From contig JAQIBO010000208.1 in assembly GCA_027859055.1 (NCBI GenBank), positions 1-14,868 of the forward strand: a DNA stretch of 14,868 bases, given 5' to 3'. Origin of the DNA: Spirochaeta sp. Its GTDB lineage: Bacteria > Spirochaetota > Spirochaetia > DSM-27196 > Alkalispirochaetaceae. The notes beneath the pieces are model-generated. The model had not been told where the DNA came from and made no database searches. It saw only the letters and a list, made by a program, of their open reading frames with translations. This document shows, piece by piece, positions 1-6,607 of the stretch (position 1 is the stretch's first letter; the number at the start of each line of letters is the position of its first letter). The position numbers and the translations under genes are program-made.

Positions 1-693
1 CTGCATAAACAGCTTTGACAGCGCCACCGGTAACGTTGTCGAGTCGACGTTTGGCAACATCACCAGAGCGCCGAGGAAGTTGTTCCAGCTGTTGATAAAC
101 GTCATAATTCCCAGTACCGCAATACCGCTTCTGGAAAGGGGAAACGCGATCCGGATCAGAATGCCGAACTCCGTCAGCCCGTCGATACGCGCGGCGTCCA
201 TGAGGGCGTCCGGAATAGAACTGCTCATGAATTGAGCCATCAGGATAATTCCAAACGCGTTGGCCATCCCGGGAACGATGAGCGGCAGCCACGTTCCGTA
301 CCAGCCGAAAAAGACCATCATCCGGAAGAAAGGAATAATGTTGAGAAACGGCGGTATCGCCATCGTGCTCAGCATCAGGATGAAGATCGCCTTCTTTCCT
401 TTGAAGTAGTACTTGGCGAGGGCGAACCCGCCCATCGTGCAGAAAAAGATGACGGTAACCGTGGACAGAAGAGCGATACCAACGCTGTTCATGAAGTTAA
501 CGGCAAACGGAAGATCCTGGAACAGAGCTCCTATGTTGTCCGTAAACGCCGTCTTGAAAAAGATGTGCGGTGGATTCCGGAATATCTGCGTTCCCGGCAC
601 GGTTGCGAGAACGAACATGTAATAAAACGGAAACGCGAAAATGAATACAAAGAGGAGAAGTACTCCGTAAAGGAGCGGTTTTTTGGCTTTCAT
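1..693 (-). CDS. CUT1 sugar ABC transporter permease, MalG-like (partial, C-terminus outside window)
   Basis: Inner-membrane permease of a binding-protein-dependent carbohydrate importer. I translated the minus strand from ATG at 693 and the frame stays open for 231 codons to the window edge. An N-terminal membrane segment lies at about residues 8-30 and further hydrophobic segments at about 68-93, 102-125, 135-157 and 188-210. The cytoplasmic EAA loop that contacts the ATPase is at about 161-187 (PDALMDAARIDGLTEFG, then I-FPL). The FINSWNNFLGAL stretch after it is typical of the MalG/UgpE type. MalG-family proteins are about 270-300 residues, so some 45-65 are missing. A strong SD (GGGAGG) sits 6 bases before the start. 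It follows the sugar-binding protein gene directly, without the MalF-type permease that usually lies between them. The substrate is not readable from the sequence. Confidence 0.93.
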   Translation of the reverse strand, partial: MKAKKPLLYGVLLLFVFIFAFPFYYMFVLATVPGTQIFRNPPHIFFKTAFTDNIGALFQDLPFAVNFMNSVGIALLSTVTVIFFCTMGGFALAKYYFKGKKAIFILMLSTMAIPPFLNIIPFFRMMVFFGWYGTWLPLIVPGMANAFGIILMAQFMSSSIPDALMDAARIDGLTEFGILIRIAFPLSRSGIAVLGIMTFINSWNNFLGALVMLPNVDSTTLPVALSKLFMQ

Positions 694-716
694 CGCCACC
701 TCCCATTGAATAGGGA

Positions 717-762
717 CGGAGCCCGCACCGCGGACTCCGCCTGAATATCGGCCTACCGGCCG
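717..762 (-). promoter_or_regulatory. Two mRNA hairpins between binding protein and permease genes
   Basis: In the 85-base gap, positions 717-726 and 730-739 form a 10-bp stem with a 3-base loop; the single non-Watson-Crick pair is a U-G wobble in the minus-strand RNA. A second 5-bp stem (CGGCC TACC GGCCG) lies at 749-762. No T-run follows on the minus strand, so a plain intrinsic terminator is unlikely. By analogy with malE-malF intergenic hairpins, the likely role is protecting the upstream binding-protein mRNA and lowering permease expression. The structure is seen; the role is inferred. Confidence 0.6.
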
Positions 763-778
763 GAGACGGACAGAACGA

Positions 779-2092
779 TCAGTCGGCGATCGCCAGAACG
801 CTGTTCACCGCGTTCTGATACGCGTCCTCGGTACCCACATCGTTTACCAGGACGTCGGTAATTGCGTTACTGAAAATCGAAAGAACCGCCGCGTCGTACT
901 CGCTTACCGCCGCGTTCGGAATGTCCCGAGCGATTTCCGCGTACAGTTGTCGCACTTTCTGACCACCAAAATAGTCGACCGGCTCATCCATGATCGGATC
1001 GTCGTACACCGCGGTAAGCGCCGGATACGCGTCGATCGTCTCAAAAGTGGTTATTTGGGCGTTGCCGTTCGTGGTGAGGTAGGTAATGACCTCCCAGGCA
1101 ACCGCTTTTTGCTCATCAGAAACGTTTTCGGGGATTGTGAGATATGTCCCGCCCAACGCAGCCAGCGTATTCCCGGGAAGCCGCGTGGCCCGCCAATCAC
1201 CGGCAAGATCGGTTGCGATCCACGTCTTGAGGGCACCACCAAACCAGGCACCATTGACCGTGGCGGCAACCGTTCCATCCGCAAAGGACTGCGTCCAGGG
1301 ACCAGTCCATGCCGTCAGATCACCATCGATCCCCGCTTCCCGGATGCGCCTGACGACGTTGAGCGCGGTGATAAACTTCTCCTTGGGTTGCAGCGGCCTG
1401 TCGTCTTCGTCAAACCAGCCGCCCTTGCCGCCGTTGAGGGGCGTCATCGCCACTTCATTTGCGTTGGGTATCGCGTATTGGTCGATCGTCCCATCACCGT
1501 CACGGTCGACAGTCAGCTCTTTGCCCTTTTCGATGAACTCATCCCAGGATGCGAGGTTTTCAAGGGAGATACCCGCTTCGTCAACCAGGCTTTGCCGGTA
1601 AAACAGAACAGCCGGCGCAATATCAACCGGCATAGCGACGAGAGCACCCTCTTCGGTTGTTGCATTGGACATCGCAAATTCGACGATCTCGTCCCCTACC
1701 TCAAACCCGTTGAACGGTTCGGCACTCAAATCAGTCAGCCCACCGCCTTCAACAAACTTGGCTATGTAGCCGACCTCAAGTGCCTCGATATCGTTGGTTG
1801 CTTCGCCGGCGGCGATGACGGTTGTGAGCCGCGAATGGTGGCCGCCAAAATCAGCTGTCTGAAACTCGACCGTCACATTTGGAAACGTCCGCTTAAAGTC
1901 ATCTGTTTCCATGACCGCCATATAGGCACGTTCCAAATCGCCGTAAGCCCCGATACTTACCGTGTATTCCTTCTCGGGATCGTACGCAGGAATATCCGCG
2001 GCAGCGGTCTCATCCCCCTGACCGGAACAACTGAAAAACGTCGTCATCGCGAGAAGCGTGACGAGTACTATTGCGATCGTTTTTTTGACCAT
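779..2092 (-). CDS. Sugar-binding lipoprotein of an ABC importer (family 1 solute-binding protein)
   Basis: Extracytoplasmic solute-binding protein of 437 residues that captures a carbohydrate and delivers it to the CUT1 permease. The N-terminus has two lysines, a hydrophobic core (residues 6-20) and a loose lipobox F-F-S-C with lipidation at Cys22, followed by an acidic linker. The body matches bacterial family 1 sugar-binding proteins: IEALEVGYIAKFVEGGGLTDL (about 102-122), ALVAMPVDIAPAVLFYR (150-166), and GTVAATVNGAWFGGALKTW later. A calcium-loop-like D-R-D-G-D-G-T-I-D (196-204) occurs in the SWDEF...DRDGDG region often seen in this family. Length is normal. SD AAGGAGG lies 8 bases before ATG. 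It has its own promoter (2143-2171), and a hairpin separates it from the permease. The ligand is unknown; linkage to the large sugar-active protein upstream suggests an oligosaccharide. Confidence 0.95.
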   Translation of the reverse strand: MVKKTIAIVLVTLLAMTTFFSCSGQGDETAAADIPAYDPEKEYTVSIGAYGDLERAYMAVMETDDFKRTFPNVTVEFQTADFGGHHSRLTTVIAAGEATNDIEALEVGYIAKFVEGGGLTDLSAEPFNGFEVGDEIVEFAMSNATTEEGALVAMPVDIAPAVLFYRQSLVDEAGISLENLASWDEFIEKGKELTVDRDGDGTIDQYAIPNANEVAMTPLNGGKGGWFDEDDRPLQPKEKFITALNVVRRIREAGIDGDLTAWTGPWTQSFADGTVAATVNGAWFGGALKTWIATDLAGDWRATRLPGNTLAALGGTYLTIPENVSDEQKAVAWEVITYLTTNGNAQITTFETIDAYPALTAVYDDPIMDEPVDYFGGQKVRQLYAEIARDIPNAAVSEYDAAVLSIFSNAITDVLVNDVGTEDAYQNAVNSVLAIAD

Positions 2093-2114
2093 TGACGGCC
2101 TCCTTCGAGTTTTT

Positions 2115-2133
2115 GTACCAACATTTGCGGTAC
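2115..2133 (-). promoter_or_regulatory. Inverted repeat at the start site of the binding-protein promoter (possible operator)
   Basis: GTACCAACATTTGCGGTAC has 5-base arms (GTACC/GGTAC) around a 9-base centre containing AACATTT. It lies immediately downstream of the predicted transcription start (about 2136), a position suited to repression. The element is visible; the role is inferred. Confidence 0.35.
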
Positions 2134-2142
2134 TTTTTCCCC

Positions 2143-2171
2143 ATTATGAGGCCGGCAAGCGCACCCGTCAA
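2143..2171 (-). promoter_or_regulatory. Sigma70-type promoter of the binding-protein gene
   Basis: On the minus strand TTGACG (2171-2166) is followed after exactly 17 bases by CATAAT (2148-2143). That is close to consensus and puts the start near 2136, about 44 bases before the ATG at 2092. It lies in the 92-base gap after the large gene, so the transporter can be transcribed separately. Confidence 0.65.
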
Positions 2172-2175
2172 GCTA

Positions 2176-2189
2176 AATGTTCAATCATT
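2176..2189. promoter_or_regulatory. Operator-like dyad O1 (AATGTTCAATCATT)
   Basis: This matches the symmetric sequence AATGTTCGAACATT at 12 of 14 positions. It sits just upstream of the -35 box of the binding-protein promoter and overlaps the stop codon of the large gene. Similar dyads stand before the large gene at 5611-5624 and 5632-5645, suggesting one regulator for both transcripts. Confidence 0.45.
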
Positions 2190-2937
2190 TCAAGCGTTTC
2201 ACCGGTATTTCGACTAAAAGGCTTTTTAAATGTACTGATCGACTGAACATTTGGCGGGTTTGATCCTGAGACAGCGTTATGCCCTCAGTCCATTCGAGGC
2301 GTTCAACCGTTCCGTCGTCGGAGTACACCTCCCCCGCCCCAGGTCCGTCGTCTGCCAGTGTATACACCACTGGCACGCCGCAGTACGTAAATGCCAGGGA
2401 ACGGGCCGGTACCTCGACGTGCTCCCACACGCCCGTATTTGCGAGGTAGGTGAATCGCGTCGGAGTCTGTAGAAACTCTTCCTCCTTGAGAAGGCGCGGG
2501 GCAAATGAGATGCGTCCAGCGGTGACAACGACACCTAATTCTACAAACCGGCTTATGATGTCCTCTTTTACCTGCCCCGTCATGCCGGGCTGCTGCGCCC
2601 CGGCAAAACTGGGAGTGTGGGAGTACGGATCGGTTGGAAACGCGCCGTAGGCGTCAGCGGTTTTGTGTATACCGATACCATCACGCACGTGACGGAACAA
2701 CTCCGCCAACCGGGAATGCGGCTCGGTCTGGTGCTGTTCCGCGATTGACAGCAGGAGTTTTGAGACCATGTGCCAATAGATGGAACCGAGTCCCTCATAT
2801 TTGAAGAACGTTCCCGACCGACCGGTAAACGAACGGTGGTGGAACAGTTCCTCGTACGCTTTCAACAAGCCCGCCCGATCATCCGGGCCGACGCCCAACT
2901 CATCCAGTCTGGCTTGCAATACCGACGCATTGCGAAA
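2185..2937 (-). pseudogene. C-terminal part of the large six-hairpin-glycosidase-like protein, separated by a frameshift
   Basis: This frame encodes the last 250 or so residues of the protein that begins at 5585. The upstream frame reads ...YHFHADF then becomes nonsense and stops at 2862. This frame, entered at GATTTCGC (about 2937), continues FRNASVLQARLDELGVG, so restoring one T in the TTT run would give one continuous protein of about 1,133 residues. The only start available here is a TTG at 2919 without an SD, so separate translation is unlikely. Visible features are a helical stretch (SIYWHMVSKLLLSIAEQH) and a beta-rich tail (LAFTYCGVPVVYTLADDGPG) ending SLLVEIPVKRLK. The reading is otherwise intact, which indicates a very recent lesion or a sequencing error. 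Cross-read with the entry at 2862-5585. Confidence 0.75.
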
Positions 2938-5585
2938 TCCGCGTGGAAATGGTACGCACCGTTGGTGTCTTTCTGGACGATCTGATCTCCGGTCGTCGAC
3001 GCAACCCGCTGAAGCACGGCATCTGTTTCCGGTGAATCGCTGGGTATTGCGTTCTTGTTCATGAACCGCGGAAGAGATTTGTCGGGGTACAGGGTGAAGC
3101 TGTTCTGATCAGGCCGATAGAGCGCACTTTCAGATAGCGCATCAACCACTGCGGCGGAATCGGTCGAGCTGAGCATTCCGGCAGAGAGGACCGCCACCTG
3201 TCCCTCCAGCATGAGCGGTAGTCGGACGATCTCTATTTTTGAATTGTGCAAATGCATCAGGTTATACGAATGGTACAAGCCATCGGGACGGCGCGCCGTC
3301 TCAATCGACCGATCAAGACACCGCGTTGCCGCCGACAGGAAGTTGCGGATTTCTTTCAACGTGATCGTCTTTTCGCCTCGCCCGATCTCGCCGGAATACA
3401 CGGAGCGACGATAGGAGTCCGCTACGGCGCCAAGTTCCATGACCTTCGCGTATCGTACGGCCGGGTCGGTAGCGGCGTCCCGACTCTCGTAGCTCGCCAG
3501 TACACCGGAAATCGCGTCAAAGAAACGCGCAACCGGTTCCGAAAGTTCGACCGCCTGATCGGAATCGGGCAAAATCTCATCCAAAAGAAACACCAGGAAA
3601 CGTCGGAGGTGCGCCACCGTAACGATCGACACCCCCCACCCGACCAGCGCGTTATTTGCATCGTTCCACTCCGGGCGCTGGGTATTCATCCAGATACCCC
3701 CGCCGGGCACCAGATTACCGATCTTTGTCAGCACAAGGATGAGCACTTTTTCCAGCAACGAAACGTGGACGATCTCGTCTCCATTGTGGAGGAGTTTTCC
3801 ATCGGCACCAATGCTCGCAACCCGGGCGTCGATCACCGCTTCCCGCTCGTCGTCAAAATCGATCGTTTCGCGGGGGTCTTCGATGATCGCCGCAAACGAT
3901 TTGATGCGGTACGGCACGTCCGCGAAAACGTACTTCTGTTCCTCCAACAACGCGGGCAACACCTCCGGGAGGTGGTCGTTCAGGAGTTTCATGAGTCGAT
4001 AAAGATAGACAATCTGGTGATCGTTCCAATATCCGATGTTTGACCACGGGTCGTCCGGATCAAACACTTCCCAATCGATGCCGTCTTGCGAGATACGGTA
4101 TGGGTTATACCCATCGGCGGTAGTGGCGTTCACGAAACGCGAAATCATGCCCTCGAGGTACAATGGGAAAGAATGCGCCAGAGCCTCCCAGTTCTGAAAG
4201 ATGTCCCGCCAGTTTCCCTGGTACGCGATCATCGGCGTACCATCCGGAGAGAACAGGTCGATGGAGAAACGGTTCCAGGGTCGGCTCGGGTCGCCATGGC
4301 GACGGCTGAAACTCAGCGGCAGAAACTCCGCAACGATTCGCTCGAAGTTCCGGCTTTCCGGTTCACCGGTCGCGCGAACTCGATCCGCGACTTGCCGCAG
4401 ATCCTCGTAGGTGATGTGCTCCGGCAGGTCCTGAACGACACGTTGAAAACGATCACAGACCGGACCGTTCCATCTTCGGCAGAAGCGGAGAAACTCGTTT
4501 CGTGAAACGGAATACCCATCGGCAAACACACCGCCTCGCATGATGTTGAATAACGTGTTTGTGTAGTGCCGCCCGGCGAGGCGTTCGTCGCCGGATACCT
4601 GGAGACCGTCGGATGTGGCAACAAAGCGGCGCAGTCTGTCTGTGTCAACGGCCATCTCTTCGGCCAAATCGCTGTCAATTTTTTCTACCGGGTGTGTCGC
4701 AAGGTAGGACTGCAGGTTGGCAACCGCGGCGCTGTTCATCCCGACGTCCGCCACAACACACCATTTTTTCTCATTTTCAAGTACGAACGTTGCGTGGTGG
4801 ACATACGCGCCTCGGCGCCCCCGCACCTCCGTGGGAGACTCGCCGGCTCGCGACGGCGGGAACGAGGTGAGAACGTTCGGGTCGATGGAGACGGTCGCCT
4901 CCGGAAAACCGAGACTCCAAACGGTGTTTGCGAGAAGAGACTCACTAGGCTCCGCGCGGTCGGTAATGATCGAACTCAACGCGTAGATGCCAAGTTTCGT
5001 GTTCTCGATGAATTCAGACCGTTTGTATCCGTCCAGTAATGTACTGAGACGTTCCTGGGTTATCCGGTCGGTGCCGGCGGGAAGAACATTGCGCAACCCG
5101 TCGACGATTTCAATCGATACCGGTTCCGACCTATCGTTGCGGAGGCGCGCACTCCGGACGATGCCGAATCGGCTGCTGAACGACCACCGATACGAAAAGG
5201 TGAGTCCCAGAGAACGATTCTGTTCCTCAAATATGACGGCATTTCCCCACACGCTTTTATGTAGCGACCGCACGATGGAATCGGAACAGGGAAACACGTG
5301 CGTCGCAAACGGTTGCCAGAAATGCACCGTATCGTGAGACGTGACCGACAAAAGAGTTACCGGTCCCGTATGTGCGTGGGAATCATGTATCTTGTCGTCC
5401 GTGTAATACGGAAAGAGGGCGTTGTCTGCATTTTTACGTCCCGCCGTGATCCCGCCCGTGCTCGACAGAAACAACCAATGGTCGGAACTGCTCACGAGGG
5501 ACATAAAAAACGGCGCCATCCGATCGTAGTTGGAAATGGTGTAGTACCGAACACCGTCAATCTGGGAGATCTGTACTTCGTTCAT
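2862..5585 (-). CDS. Very large carbohydrate-active protein, six-hairpin glycosidase/cellobiose-phosphorylase-like (frameshifted near 2936)
   Basis: The frame gives 907 residues, but the last 25 or so are out of frame; the intact protein would continue to 2185. The N-terminal beta-rich region (about 20-75) has NYDRMAPFFMSLVSSSDHW and STGGITAGRKNADNALFPYY. The centre resembles an alpha/alpha-barrel sugar enzyme: GNWRDIFQNWEAL, SNIGYWNDHQIVYLYRLM (about residue 500-520) and NTQRPEWNDANNALVGWG (about 630-645), rich in Trp, Asp and Glu as in GH94-type and related families. I recognise this as a widespread uncharacterised family sometimes labelled cellobiose phosphorylase-like; exact activity and catalytic residues are not assigned. 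There is no signal peptide, so it is probably cytoplasmic. It lies upstream of a sugar importer and probably acts on the imported glycan. It has no SD, and a promoter ends 6 bases before the ATG. Two operator-like dyads precede it. Confidence 0.75.
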   Translation of the reverse strand: MNEVQISQIDGVRYYTISNYDRMAPFFMSLVSSSDHWLFLSSTGGITAGRKNADNALFPYYTDDKIHDSHAHTGPVTLLSVTSHDTVHFWQPFATHVFPCSDSIVRSLHKSVWGNAVIFEEQNRSLGLTFSYRWSFSSRFGIVRSARLRNDRSEPVSIEIVDGLRNVLPAGTDRITQERLSTLLDGYKRSEFIENTKLGIYALSSIITDRAEPSESLLANTVWSLGFPEATVSIDPNVLTSFPPSRAGESPTEVRGRRGAYVHHATFVLENEKKWCVVADVGMNSAAVANLQSYLATHPVEKIDSDLAEEMAVDTDRLRRFVATSDGLQVSGDERLAGRHYTNTLFNIMRGGVFADGYSVSRNEFLRFCRRWNGPVCDRFQRVVQDLPEHITYEDLRQVADRVRATGEPESRNFERIVAEFLPLSFSRRHGDPSRPWNRFSIDLFSPDGTPMIAYQGNWRDIFQNWEALAHSFPLYLEGMISRFVNATTADGYNPYRISQDGIDWEVFDPDDPWSNIGYWNDHQIVYLYRLMKLLNDHLPEVLPALLEEQKYVFADVPYRIKSFAAIIEDPRETIDFDDEREAVIDARVASIGADGKLLHNGDEIVHVSLLEKVLILVLTKIGNLVPGGGIWMNTQRPEWNDANNALVGWGVSIVTVAHLRRFLVFLLDEILPDSDQAVELSEPVARFFDAISGVLASYESRDAATDPAVRYAKVMELGAVADSYRRSVYSGEIGRGEKTITLKEIRNFLSAATRCLDRSIETARRPDGLYHSYNLMHLHNSKIEIVRLPLMLEGQVAVLSAGMLSSTDSAAVVDALSESALYRPDQNSFTLYPDKSLPRFMNKNAIPSDSPETDAVLQRVASTTGDQIVQKDTNGAYHFHADFAMRRYCKPDWMSWASARMIGRAC

Positions 5586-5591
5586 GAAAAC

Positions 5592-5620
5592 AGTGTAAAC
5601 GGCACCTGTAAATGTTTCAA
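5592..5620 (-). promoter_or_regulatory. Promoter of the large carbohydrate-active gene (leaderless start predicted)
   Basis: On the minus strand TTGAAA (5620-5615) is followed after 17 bases by TACACT (5597-5592). Transcription would begin at about 5585, the first base of the ATG. There is no SD between the -10 box and the start codon, which fits a leaderless message. The -35 box overlaps the dyad at 5611-5624. Confidence 0.5.
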
Positions 5621-5645
5621 CATATTTTTTTAATGTCCGAACATT
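5611..5645. promoter_or_regulatory. Pair of operator-like dyads O2 and O3
   Basis: AATGTTTCAACATA (5611-5624) and AATGTCCGAACATT (5632-5645) match the symmetric AATGTTCGAACATT at 11 and 13 of 14 positions. Their centres are 21 bases apart, two helical turns. O2 overlaps the -35 box and O3 lies upstream. The central CG and spacing would suit a LacI-type repressor, but no regulator gene is in the window. Confidence 0.5.
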
Positions 5646-5652
5646 TTGACCG

Positions 5653-5814
5653 TCACACCGGCGTATCGCTCGGCGTCGACGCGGTGACTAACCTGCGCCA
5701 CGCCACGAGCGCCGTCATGCAGGGGGGGCGGTAGTCCTTGCTTGCCGGACTGCCGTGACCTTCAAGAAAGGGATGGAAGACCGGATAGCTACCTTGTACG
5801 CCTTGATACGGGAG
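5653..5814 (-). other. Open-frame fragment of 53 codons without a start codon
   Basis: Between in-frame stops at 5815-5817 and 5653-5655 the minus strand reads as a compositionally protein-like stretch (QGVQGSYPVFHPFLEGHGSP ... MTALVAWRRLVTA). No ATG/GTG/TTG start lies at its head; the only internal ATG would give about 20 residues. It may be a remnant of a decayed gene or a copy of a dispersed repeat. I do not recognise it. The rest of the 5646-5826 gap shows nothing beyond a run of seven G. Confidence 0.25.
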
Positions 5815-5826
5815 TCATTCTATTGG

Positions 5827-6279
5827 TTATCGTTCCGATTCATCAAACTCTTTGAGTAATTCGAGATCAAGCTTGTCTTTCGTACGGCCGGTTGAGGCTT
5901 TGTTTCGTTTCAGCGATTCAAGATCGAGAAAGGGTACGGTCAGGCCGTCGATTTCCACGTTGAAACTGCCTGCTTCGTCGAAGGTCAGGCCGTCAATATC
6001 GGTGAGGATGTCGATTCGGTTGGGAGGTACGCCAATCTGGTATACGGTACCGGGTGTCCTGAAGTCTTCCTCCATCACCCCGGAGAGGGGAGCCCCAAAC
6101 GCGAGGAGCGACGCGAAGACGGCTACCGCGTTTTCCGGTGTCGGCTCCACAAAGATATCTATGTCGCCGGTGGCGCGCACGTAGCCGTGGGCAGCCATCG
6201 CGTACGCCCCGACGATCACGTAATTCACGTTATGGTCGGATAATAGTCTCAACAGATCGTTGTAATCTTGATTGAACAT
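5827..6279 (-). CDS. Minimal nucleotidyltransferase (DUF6036/MNT-like)
   Basis: A 150-residue protein of the polymerase-beta nucleotidyltransferase fold. The motif VNYVIVGAYAMAAHG (18-32) is followed by the metal-binding pair D39-I-D41 (GDIDIFVEP), and the third acidic residue is probably D90 (NRIDIL). The C-terminus has the usual LKRNKASTGRTKDKLDLELL signature of stand-alone bacterial nucleotidyltransferases in this group. Such proteins transfer a nucleotide to a protein or RNA partner, and some act as toxins or antitoxins; the target here is unknown. All three acidic residues are present, so it is probably active. The upstream small gene (6412-6230) overlaps its start by 50 bases, suggesting a two-gene unit. 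The SD is weak (CGGGAAAA). Confidence 0.85.
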   Translation of the reverse strand: MFNQDYNDLLRLLSDHNVNYVIVGAYAMAAHGYVRATGDIDIFVEPTPENAVAVFASLLAFGAPLSGVMEEDFRTPGTVYQIGVPPNRIDILTDIDGLTFDEAGSFNVEIDGLTVPFLDLESLKRNKASTGRTKDKLDLELLKEFDESER

Positions 6280-6412
6280 CGTATTTTCCCGACAGTACGA
6301 AGAGTTGTACCGAAAGTGGCCATATCTCGTTCAGCGCCCGATGAGGGTCAATTCGCCGGTATTCTTGTTTCTTGTCTTTACGCCCGATGCGCTCCACCGA
6401 TTTATCCATCAT
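6230..6412 (-). CDS. Small hypothetical protein paired with the nucleotidyltransferase
   Basis: A 60-residue frame starting with two consecutive ATGs (6412 or 6409). It is basic at the N-terminus (MDKSVERIGRKDKKQEY), hydrophobic in the middle (EIWPLSVQLFVLSGKYDVQS), and ends RLQRSVETIIRP. From memory, small proteins with a charged N-terminal segment and a C-terminal LQR...I motif commonly precede nucleotidyltransferases of this type, so I favour a real partner gene. Its 3' end overlaps the nucleotidyltransferase by 50 bases in another frame. No good SD is visible, and the overlap is longer than usual, so it could be fortuitous. The function is unknown. Confidence 0.5.
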   Translation of the reverse strand: MMDKSVERIGRKDKKQEYRRIDPHRALNEIWPLSVQLFVLSGKYDVQSRLQRSVETIIRP

Positions 6413-6607
6413 CCAAGTAGTAGTGTAGCATTACATCGCAATCCATCACCAGATGTCCGAGAAACGGCACATTGGCCCGAATCGCCCCGGGGGGAACTAC
6501 ACCCTACCAGCAGTCCCGCGCGCACAATCCCCGGCAGTTCATCGTCCAGGCGCCGCCGCATCCGTTCAACGTGCCCGGAAGGGAATTGCCCGTCCCGGGA
6601 ATCCCGT

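Noticed and set aside
947..2095. Plus-strand open frame of 382 codons
   Set aside because: It lies antisense to the clearly identified binding-protein gene; its translation shows no domain and is rich in Arg, Cys and Pro, as expected of a GC-driven shadow.
2862..2945. Programmed frameshift in the large gene
   Set aside because: No slippery heptamer, upstream SD-like stimulator or downstream pseudoknot is evident around GATTTCGC; a plain indel explains it better.
3246..4043. Plus-strand open frame of 265 codons
   Set aside because: Antisense to the large carbohydrate-active gene; Arg/His-rich shadow without motifs.
5711..5731. G-run in the 5646-5826 gap as a G-quadruplex or terminator element
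   Set aside because: It is a single run of seven G without further G-tracts or a stem nearby.
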